Notes under the pieces: model-generated | Told to the model about the DNA's origin: nothing | Seen by the model: the letters and a program-made list of their open reading frames with translations, nothing else | Databases searched by the model: none | Assembly (NCBI GenBank): GCA_014896635.1 | Contig: JADBKA010000096.1 | Span: 1 to 17,442 of the forward strand | Length of the DNA: 17,442 nt | Direction: 5' to 3' | DNA from: Ktedonobacteraceae bacterium | Lineage (GTDB): Bacteria > Chloroflexota > Ktedonobacteria > Ktedonobacterales > Ktedonobacteraceae | Position numbers and translations under genes: made by a program | Shown here: piece by piece, positions 1 through 6,049 of the stretch | Layout: every line of letters begins with the position of its first letter | Position numbering within the stretch: the stretch's first letter is position 1

Positions 1-168
1 CAAAGCAGCTCTATGCAAAGGTAGTACAGAGGAAAAAGTAGCACCGAAAAGGAGCCAGGGGTGTGCTGCCCAGGCCTCCTTCTCGATTGAGTTAATGCCT
101 ATAGGAAACACTGCCGAATCCCGGCCAGGAGGGCAACGCCCTCCCGGCCCCACTTTTTTGTCTACCAC
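1..168. other. left-edge stretch without a recognised gene
   Basis: I see no convincing coding sequence in this stretch on either strand. A plus-strand frame stays open from about position 2 through 286, but its translation has no familiar motif and it runs on into pepF antisense. The only structure is the GC-rich hairpin with a T run at 123-159, listed separately. The stretch probably lies between the end of a plus-strand gene beyond the window edge and the 3' end of pepF. Confidence 0.5.
123..159 (+). terminator. GC-rich hairpin followed by T6, intrinsic terminator candidate on the plus strand
   Basis: Arms 123-134 and 138-149 pair over 12 positions with one A/C mismatch, around a 3-nt AAC loop. 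Six T residues follow at 154-159. The T run lies on the plus-strand side, so the hairpin would stop a plus-strand transcript entering from the left of the window. On the minus strand, downstream of the pepF stop, the same stem has no trailing U tract, so it is at best a weak pepF terminator. The stem core (GCCAGGAGGGC against GCCCTCC) resembles the hairpin at 9866-9886, so it may belong to a REP-like family. Confidence 0.5.
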
Positions 169-1983
169 TCAGCTCAGCAGATCTTCCATCTGGCTGAGAT
201 GCGACTCGAAGAGCTGGAAAGCCCGGCGTACCGGTTCGGGTGTGGTCATATCTACGCCGGCTTTTTTCAGTAGTTCGATGCTATAGTCAGACGAGCCTGA
301 ACTCAGGAATTGCAGGTAACGCTCTACCGCCGGCTGGCCTTCCTGGAGAATCTGCTGCGCCAGGGAAATGGCGGCTGAGATACCGGTTGCGTACTGGTAG
401 ACGTAGAAGTTGTAGTAGAAATGCGGGATGCGCGCCCACTCAACGTTGATCAGCTCATCGACAAACGTTTGCGAGCCATAGTATTTCTCATTCAGTGCAT
501 AGTACATTGCCGAGAGCGTGTCGGCGGTCAACGGTTCGCCTTGCTCCGCTTTGCTGTGAATCTGCTGCTCGAATTCTGCAAACATGGTCTGGCGGAAGAG
601 GGTGCCGCGAATATCTTCCAGTGAATGGTTGAGCAGGGCCAGACGCACGGCGCGCTCGCTCGTATTCTTCAGCAGGTATTCGGTCAGCAGGCTCTCGTTG
701 AGCGTTGAGGCCACCTCGGCGACGAAGATGGTATAGTCTCCGTAAGGATATGGCTGCTTGCTGCGCGTGAAGTAGGAATGCATCGAGTGGCCCAGTTCGT
801 GGATCAGCGTGTACATGCTCTCGCGTTTATTCTGCCAGTTGAGCAGGATGAACGGACGGGTGCCGTATGCCCCCCCGCTATAGGCGCCGCTACGCTTGCC
901 CGGCGTCTCAAAAACATCAATCCAGCGCTGGGTAAAAGCCTGTTGCAAGATCTCAACATAGTTGTTTCCCAGAGGAGCGAGAGCAGCCGTGATCATCTCG
1001 CGGGCTTGCGGGTAGCTGATCTCATCGCCAATTTCCTCGACGATAGGCACATACAGATCATACATGTGCAGTTCGTCGAGTTTGAGCATGCGTTTACGCA
1101 ACTGCAAGTAGCGGTTGAGCAGCGGAATATGCTCGTTGACCGTCGCTACCAGATTGTCGTAGACGCTGACAGGAATATTGTAGCGGGCCAGCGCACGCTC
1201 GCGGCAGGTCTGGTAGTTACGCTGGCATGTGTGAAAGAGATCGGTTTTGATCTGGGCTGAGAGCGTGGCGGCAATCGTGTTGCGCTGTTTGAGGAAAGTG
1301 CCATGCAATGCCTCAAATGCCTCTTTACGCACGCGGCGGTCCTTACTGCGAATGTAGACCAGGTAGTTCCCCTGAGTCAACTGGACCTCTTCTCCCTTTT
1401 CGTCGCGGATCAGCGGCAGTTTCAAGTCAGCATTCTCAATCATTGAGAAGATGCTGTTAGGAGCATCACTGATCTCGCCTGTAGCCGCCAGCACCGCCTC
1501 GACTTCAGCAGAACGGACATGCGGGCGCTGCCGTCCCAGATCATCTAACTGGTGTTTGTAGAGGGCCAGGCCCGGTGTTTCGTTGACAAATGCATCGAGC
1601 GTTTCCTGAGGGAGCGCCAGGATCTCCGGCTCGATATAGGAGAGCGCAGTTGATAGGTGTACATAGAGCTGCATGGCGCGATCAGCCATGCCCTGGTAGG
1701 TGCTGTTCGTAGTATCCTCATCCTTGTGCAGGGAAGCATAGGCGTAGAGGCGCTCAAGGCGTTCGGCTACCTCGTCGCGCTTTTGCAGCACGGTCAGCAA
1801 CGCCTGGCCGCTCTGAGAAAGCGTTCCTTGCAGTGCGGCGAGTTCCGGCAGGCGGCTCTGGAGTTCCTGAAACTCGCGCTCCCACTCCTGATTGTCGGGG
1901 AAAATGCTTTCAAGTTCCCAGGTATACTCGGCTGGTATCTCTGTCCGTTTCTGATAAGTTTGCAACGTCTGTCTACCTTTCAT
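169..1983 (-). CDS. pepF: oligoendopeptidase F (peptidase family M3B)
   Basis: This is a cytoplasmic zinc metallopeptidase that cleaves short peptides, 604 aa long, the normal size for PepF. The zinc-binding HELGH motif is at residues 395-399 (two His ligands and the catalytic Glu396). The third ligand is probably Glu423 in the following AEVAST stretch. The N-terminal half is largely helical, as in the PepF N-terminal domain, and there is no signal peptide or membrane segment. The ATG at 1983 is the first good start and gives the usual N-terminal spacing to the WELESIF segment, although no strong ribosome binding site precedes it. The gene is monocistronic on the minus strand, with an extended -10 promoter about 27 bp upstream of the ATG. 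Family assignment is firm; the physiological substrate is unknown. Confidence 0.95.
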   Translation of the reverse strand: MKGRQTLQTYQKRTEIPAEYTWELESIFPDNQEWEREFQELQSRLPELAALQGTLSQSGQALLTVLQKRDEVAERLERLYAYASLHKDEDTTNSTYQGMADRAMQLYVHLSTALSYIEPEILALPQETLDAFVNETPGLALYKHQLDDLGRQRPHVRSAEVEAVLAATGEISDAPNSIFSMIENADLKLPLIRDEKGEEVQLTQGNYLVYIRSKDRRVRKEAFEALHGTFLKQRNTIAATLSAQIKTDLFHTCQRNYQTCRERALARYNIPVSVYDNLVATVNEHIPLLNRYLQLRKRMLKLDELHMYDLYVPIVEEIGDEISYPQAREMITAALAPLGNNYVEILQQAFTQRWIDVFETPGKRSGAYSGGAYGTRPFILLNWQNKRESMYTLIHELGHSMHSYFTRSKQPYPYGDYTIFVAEVASTLNESLLTEYLLKNTSERAVRLALLNHSLEDIRGTLFRQTMFAEFEQQIHSKAEQGEPLTADTLSAMYYALNEKYYGSQTFVDELINVEWARIPHFYYNFYVYQYATGISAAISLAQQILQEGQPAVERYLQFLSSGSSDYSIELLKKAGVDMTTPEPVRRAFQLFESHLSQMEDLLS

Positions 1984-2009
1984 GATGGACTGGTTGATCG
2001 GTGAGTTCT

Positions 2010-2024
2010 ATTCTAGCATAGAAT
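2010..2024 (-). promoter_or_regulatory. candidate pepF promoter: extended -10 inside a palindrome
   Basis: Read on the minus strand, 2018-2010 is TGCTAGAAT, an extended -10 (TGn plus TAGAAT) upstream of the pepF ATG. The element is embedded in a perfect inverted repeat on the plus strand, ATTCTA-GCA-TAGAAT, spanning 2010-2024. A repressor bound there would cover the -10. No good -35 hexamer lies at 16-18 bp, which fits an extended -10 promoter. Promoter and operator are both inferred from sequence only. Confidence 0.45.
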
Positions 2025-2061
2025 GCAAAAAAGATTCAGGCTGTGACAGTATTGTTACTTT

Positions 2062-2574
2062 GTGCTGGCCTACGCCATCTCATGGCTGCTGTGGCTGCCG
2101 TTGATCTTATCGAAAGATGGCGGCATCGGCCTGCTGCCTTTCTCTACCGGCAAGGATATCAGCAGCCTGGCCGTGAATGGCTGGATTCTGCTCGGTTCGC
2201 TCGGTCCAATTGGGGCAGGTTTCATCATGAGCGCCGTCACCGAAGGCTGGAGCGGAGTAAAACAACTGCTGCTGCGTATGGTGCGGGTGAAAGTCGGCGT
2301 GCAGTGGTATCTGATAGCCCTGCTTTTGCCACTACTGGTCATGGTACTGGCTTCGGCGTTGATGGATGTATCGGGCTTTTCAGCACGCTTCTTCAACCTG
2401 CAAAGCGTCTACGGTCTTGGCGCTTATGTGCTGGCAGTGCTGGTCGGCCTGGTGATTGGTCCGCCGCTGCTTGAAGAGCCGGGCTGGCGCGGCTTTGCGC
2501 TGCCCAGGATGCAGACGCAGATACCTGAGCCGCCGGCAGGGTCAGTGATGCAGAAAAATAATGTTGGCGTTTGA
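2062..2574 (+). pseudogene. relic of a CPBP (CAAX/Rce1-like) intramembrane metalloprotease gene
   Basis: The frame encodes about 150 residues typical of CPBP-family membrane proteins: hydrophobic segments near residues 1-16, 39-57, 81-102 and 117-136, followed by the first family motif EEPGWRGFALPRMQ (Glu138, Glu139, Arg143). After that the homology stops. About 20 unrelated residues lead to TGA at 2572-2574, and the FxxxH and second-histidine motifs in the remaining helices are missing. Complete members are usually about 250-300 aa. The 5' end is also lost: the frame is closed by TGA at 2044-2046, the family-like FVLAYAISW segment begins only at 2059, and the possible GTG start at 2062 has no ribosome binding site. 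I read this as a doubly truncated, inactive remnant between pepF and the hydrolase. Confidence 0.7.
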
Positions 2575-2589
2575 CGTGTGCCAAACGAG

Positions 2590-2619
2590 GGAGCTTGCGG
2601 CTCTGCCATTGCAGGCTCC
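2590..2619. terminator. hairpin between convergent gene ends
   Basis: GGAGCTTGC (2590-2598) can pair with GCAGGCTCC (2611-2619) over 9 bp, including one G-U pair, around a 12-nt loop. It lies 6 bp beyond the minus-strand hydrolase stop and 15 bp beyond the end of the CPBP relic. There is no T run on either side, so intrinsic termination is uncertain. Confidence 0.35.
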
Positions 2620-2624
2620 TGCGC

Positions 2625-3428
2625 TCAAAGAGCTGTCTGTAAGAAGGCTCGCACAGTCGCCAGGAACGCCTCAGGCTGCTCCAGGTTGGTGAGATGTCCT
2701 GCCTGAGGAATGGCCGCAAAGTGAGCGCCGGGGATCTTGCTGGCATAGTCGCGCGCCACAGACGGCGGAGTAAGCTGGTCATCCTCGCCAGCAACGACAA
2801 GTGTCGGGCAGGTGATGCCTGCCAGCAGATCAGTGGCATCTACACGCTGCGCCATGCCGCGCGAGGCGGCAGCAATGCCGGAGGGTGTGGCGGCATTGAT
2901 CATCTGGCGCACCTGAATTTCGACTTCGGGATGCTGCTGCCGCGTGGTACTGGAGAGCAGATTCGGGATCTGAAGATCAGCAATGGCAGCCGGTCCCTGA
3001 CTGAGGGCCAGTTGCGCGACTTTTTCACGGTTGGCCCGGCCCTCTTCTGTATCGGGTGTGGGGCGCGTATCGGCAAGGATCAGGCCATTGACTCTCTGGG
3101 GATATTTGCGCAGGAAAGCGAAGGCGACATAGCCGCCCATCGAAAGACCACAGAGCGCGGCCTGCTGCATGCCGAGCCGGTCCATCAGTCCGGCCACATC
3201 ATCGGCCAGCAATTCCATCGTGGAGATCTCGTCCCCTACTCCTACCTCGCTCTCGCCAAAGCCCCGCCAGTCGAGCGCAACCAGGCGGTAACGCTGATCG
3301 CTGAGGAGCGCGGTAATCAGCCCGCTCCACATGCCGCGATTAAGCGGGAACGCATGCAGGAAGATCAACGGATGACCAACGCCATGATCATCATATGCAA
3401 TCTCGATATCATTGATACGCGCTTTCAC
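2625..3428 (-). CDS. alpha/beta hydrolase, 3-oxoadipate enol-lactonase-like
   Basis: This is a soluble single-domain alpha/beta hydrolase of 267 aa. The nucleophile elbow is GLSMGG with Ser96. The likely catalytic triad is Ser96, Asp216 or Asp217 in the GEDDQLTPP loop, and His245 in the AGHLTN segment. The oxyanion-hole region is LHAFPLN after the first strands. The fold and motif spacing resemble PcaD-like lactonases and carboxylesterases, but the substrate cannot be read from sequence. The start is GTG (3428-3426) with an AGGAG ribosome binding site 5 nt upstream that is contiguous with the lipA stop codon (TGAGGAG). Only 9 bp separate the two genes, so this is almost certainly co-transcribed and perhaps translationally coupled with lipA. 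No role in lipoate metabolism is known to me for such a neighbour. Confidence 0.88.
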   Translation of the reverse strand: MKARINDIEIAYDDHGVGHPLIFLHAFPLNRGMWSGLITALLSDQRYRLVALDWRGFGESEVGVGDEISTMELLADDVAGLMDRLGMQQAALCGLSMGGYVAFAFLRKYPQRVNGLILADTRPTPDTEEGRANREKVAQLALSQGPAAIADLQIPNLLSSTTRQQHPEVEIQVRQMINAATPSGIAAASRGMAQRVDATDLLAGITCPTLVVAGEDDQLTPPSVARDYASKIPGAHFAAIPQAGHLTNLEQPEAFLATVRAFLQTAL

Positions 3429-3437
3429 AGGAACTCC

Positions 3438-4316
3438 TCATTTTGCCTGAACAGCCGCGTCAGCCTGTTCACGAGCATGATATGAGCTGCGTACAAAAGG
3501 TCCCGCTTCAACATGTTTGAAGCCTATCTTCTTGGCTTCTTCCTTTAAAGCAGCAAACTCTTCCAGCGGGACATAGCGTTGAATCGGTAGATGCTGGAAC
3601 GAAGGGCGCAGGTACTGGCCGATAGTCAGAATATCGACTTCGTGCTCGCGCAAATCATGCATGACCTGGATAATCTCATCCCACGTTTCACCCAGACCAA
3701 GCATGAAGCCGGATTTTGTCGGCGCCGCCGGATTCATCTCCTTTGCCCATTTGAGCACCTGCAATGATCGCGGATAGATCGCCTGCGGGCGGACCTGCCT
3801 GTAAAGCCGGGGAACGGTCTCCACGTTGTGGTTGAAGACATCCGGTCGGGCGTCGATGACCACTTTCAGAGCGTCGTAGACACCTTTGAAGTCGGGAGTC
3901 AACACTTCGACTTTACAATCGGGGGTGAGACGCCGAATCCAGCGAATAGTAGCGGCGAAAACAGCGGCGCCGCCGTCTTTCAGCTCGTCGCGGTTCACCG
4001 AGGTGACAACGGCATGGCGCAATCCCATCTTCTGTACAGCCTCAGCAACTCGCCTGGGTTCTTCCCAGTCCAGGCCGAGCGGACGACCGGTTTCTACAGC
4101 GCAGAAGCCACAACTGCGCGTACAGATGCGCCCCAGAATCATAAAGGTGGCCGTCTTATGCCCCCAGCACTCGCCAATATTGGGACAGCGAGCCTCTTCA
4201 CAGACCGTGTGGAGCGCCTGACCGCGCATCAACTGCTTCAGATTGCGATAATTTTCTCCGCCGGGCGCGCGTACTCTCAACCATTCAGGCCGGCGCTCAG
4301 GAATAACGGTAGTCAT
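3438..4316 (-). CDS. lipA: lipoyl synthase
   Basis: This radical SAM enzyme inserts two sulfur atoms into the octanoyl chain on lipoyl domains, giving lipoate. The protein is 292 aa, the usual size. The auxiliary [4Fe-4S] cluster motif CX4CX5C is at Cys39, Cys44 and Cys50. The radical SAM CX3CX2C motif is at Cys65, Cys69 and Cys72. The C-terminal RSSYH motif at 276-280 supplies the serine ligand of the auxiliary cluster. The VTSVNRDEL and [11 protein letters not shown] blocks are also typical. The ATG at 4316 has an AGAGGA ribosome binding site about 7 nt upstream. The gene lies 113 bp downstream of an E2 gene whose lipoyl lysine is a direct substrate, and 9 bp upstream of the hydrolase. LipB or LplA, which supply the octanoyl group, are not in this window. 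Confidence 0.97.
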   Translation of the reverse strand: MTTVIPERRPEWLRVRAPGGENYRNLKQLMRGQALHTVCEEARCPNIGECWGHKTATFMILGRICTRSCGFCAVETGRPLGLDWEEPRRVAEAVQKMGLRHAVVTSVNRDELKDGGAAVFAATIRWIRRLTPDCKVEVLTPDFKGVYDALKVVIDARPDVFNHNVETVPRLYRQVRPQAIYPRSLQVLKWAKEMNPAAPTKSGFMLGLGETWDEIIQVMHDLREHEVDILTIGQYLRPSFQHLPIQRYVPLEEFAALKEEAKKIGFKHVEAGPFVRSSYHAREQADAAVQAK

Positions 4317-4382
4317 GAATTTTTCCTCTAGTGCAATGTCTTCTGACTTTTTCGGCTCTTCCGTACCCTGCTCAAGAATACG

Positions 4383-4403
4383 GGAGAAATCCTCTTTTTC
4401 TCC
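4383..4403 (-). other. short hairpin in the E2-lipA gap
   Basis: GGAGAAA (4383-4389) and TTTCTCC (4397-4403) form a perfect 7-bp stem with a 7-nt loop, 26 bp before the E2 end in plus coordinates. It lacks a U tract in the direction of transcription and is A/T-rich, so it could be a partial attenuation or RNA processing site, or chance. The 113-bp gap shows no convincing separate lipA promoter. Confidence 0.25.
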
Positions 4404-4429
4404 TATTATTCGATGGATAACCTCTCATC

Positions 4430-5845
4430 TCAATACACGTCAACATCCTGGCCGTAGCTTTCAAGCTTTTCCCGTACCACCCTGAGAAAAGCACCGGCAC
4501 CGACACCATCGAGGATGCGATGATCAAAAGACAGGCACAGATACATCATAGAACGAATAGCAATAGCATCATCTTCGGTGACAACAGGCCGCTTCACCAC
4601 CGCATTCATAGCAAGAATGCCCGCATGCGGCTGGTTGATAATCGGTGTTGATAATAGTATACCAAATACGCCGGTATTATTCACGACGAAGGTGCTCCCC
4701 TGCATATCCTGAACGGTGAGCCTGCCGGCGCGCGCGCGTTGAGCGAGGGCATTGACCTGCCTGGCAAGCCCGGCAAGGGTATACTGGTCGGCATCATACA
4801 CGGTTGGCACAACCAGCCCGGCATCAGTGGCAACAGCGACCCCAAGATTGATGCGCTTCTTGAGCACGATTTTATTGTCAGAGGTCCAGGAAGCATTCAT
4901 TTCTGGCACTGCGCGCAATCCAGCACAGGCAGCTTTCATCACAAAAGGTACATAGCTGATGCTGTATCCTTCGCGGCGTTTGAACTCTTCTTTGTTCTTC
5001 TCTAACCACCTGGCAATAGCAGTCATATCGACTTCGATCACGGCTGTGGCGTGCGGCGCGGTATGCTTGCTGCGCACCATATGCTCGGCGATGGCCAGAC
5101 GCATGCGATCAGGTTCGATGAGCTGCTCGTCAGGTCCAGCTACAGCAGCAATCGCAGGCTGAGAGGATGATACAGGTACTTCCTGTGTAAACGGTACATC
5201 CTGAGGAGCAGCCGAGGGAGCAGGAGCAACAGATGGAGCGGAAGGCGCGGAAAGAGCCGCCGCCTGAGCCACCGGGCGCTGCGCGAGATACGCAAGGATA
5301 TCTTCTTTGCGCACACGCCCGCCGATGCCAGTGCCGGCAATATCGTTAAGGTTAATGCCGTGCTCGCGGGCAAGACGCCTGGCGAGAGGAGAAATACGCT
5401 GACGCTCTTCTTCGCCACCCTGCTCACGAGCCGCTCTGGAGCCATTCTCCCGATCCTCTCGATCCTCCCGCGCTTCCCGCCTCTCTGCCTTCAGAGCAAC
5501 AGGCTCAGCGGGACGTGCCTGTTCGCTGGCGGTCGAGGGAACAGGTGTCGCTGATGGCGGCGCCTGTGGTTCCTGCAAAGCCGCAGCAGGTGCAGCGGTA
5601 ATATCAGCACTCTCTTCGATCAGAGCAATATCTGTGCCGACTGGCACGGTTTCATCGGCCTGGACTAGTATTTTGCTCACGCGACCAGCAACCGGTGAGG
5701 GCAGTTCAGCATTGATTTTGTCGGTCACAATCTCAGCGAGCGATTCGTCCTTTTCGACGTAATCCCCCTCTTTTTTAAGCCAGGAGCCAATGGTTCCCTC
5801 AGCCACCGATTCTCCCAGGCGTGGCATTTTTACCGATGTTGGCAT
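4430..5845 (-). CDS. 2-oxo acid dehydrogenase complex E2, dihydrolipoyl acyltransferase
   Basis: This is the E2 core of a pyruvate, 2-oxoglutarate or branched-chain 2-oxo acid dehydrogenase complex; it passes acyl groups from lipoate to CoA. Residues 1-78 are one lipoyl domain with the modified Lys43 in the DKINAELPS turn. Residues 151-187 are the E1/E3-binding domain (ISPLARRLARE to RVRKEDILAYL). Residues about 230-471 are the catalytic domain ending in SFDHRILDGVGAG, with His442 and Asp446 as catalytic residues. The lipoyl turn reads closest to branched-chain-type (BkdB-like) E2s, but specificity cannot be settled. The linker at 119-150 is unusually charged (Arg/Glu-rich) rather than Ala/Pro. 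The ATG at 5845 has AGAGG 7-8 nt upstream. No E1 or E3 gene is in the window; lipA follows. Confidence 0.93.
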   Translation of the reverse strand: MPTSVKMPRLGESVAEGTIGSWLKKEGDYVEKDESLAEIVTDKINAELPSPVAGRVSKILVQADETVPVGTDIALIEESADITAAPAAALQEPQAPPSATPVPSTASEQARPAEPVALKAERREAREDREDRENGSRAAREQGGEEERQRISPLARRLAREHGINLNDIAGTGIGGRVRKEDILAYLAQRPVAQAAALSAPSAPSVAPAPSAAPQDVPFTQEVPVSSSQPAIAAVAGPDEQLIEPDRMRLAIAEHMVRSKHTAPHATAVIEVDMTAIARWLEKNKEEFKRREGYSISYVPFVMKAACAGLRAVPEMNASWTSDNKIVLKKRINLGVAVATDAGLVVPTVYDADQYTLAGLARQVNALAQRARAGRLTVQDMQGSTFVVNNTGVFGILLSTPIINQPHAGILAMNAVVKRPVVTEDDAIAIRSMMYLCLSFDHRILDGVGAGAFLRVVREKLESYGQDVDVY

Positions 5846-5973
5846 AGGTGTACCTCTTTGTACATACTATATGCAATGTTCATGTGTCTATCCTACTCAC
5901 GATCAATTTTTCGTGGATGGCCGGGTCGATGCCCTCTAAAAAGTTTTCTCTTCCACTCTCATTCCCGCCTGAT

Positions 5974-6029
5974 GCCTCTTCTAGAGGAAGCCCGCGCTCA
6001 TGCTAGCATGCAAAAAGGACAGGTGTCAA
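5974..6029 (-). promoter_or_regulatory. candidate promoter of the E2-lipA-hydrolase cluster with overlapping palindromes
   Basis: On the minus strand TTGACA (6029-6024) is separated by 18 bp from TAGCAT (6005-6000), which is preceded by TGC, giving an extended -10. The -10 lies within a perfect 12-bp palindrome CATGCTAGCATG (5999-6010). Just downstream, around the expected start site, an imperfect 18-bp palindrome spans 5974-5991, centred on TCTAGA with 7 of 9 symmetric pairs. This would give an untranslated leader of roughly 150 nt before the E2 ATG. The rest of the 5846-6049 gap shows nothing else that I recognise. Promoter and operators are inferred. Confidence 0.5.
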
Positions 6030-6049
6030 GCCCGAAAAATCACCGTCAG

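Noticed and set aside
778..1260. 160-codon open frame antisense to pepF
   Set aside because: Opposite conserved PepF sequence including the region near the zinc motif; composition looks like a reverse-frame shadow.
4317..4408. In-frame N-terminal extension of lipA
   Set aside because: The frame is open upstream of ATG 4316 and reads like charged protein, but it contains no ATG, GTG or TTG before the stop, and the ATG at 4316 has a good ribosome binding site.
5846..5880. Proximal TATAGT as a second E2 promoter
   Set aside because: No -35 at a workable distance and the start site would fall almost on the ribosome binding site; the upstream TTGACA/TAGCAT pair is better.
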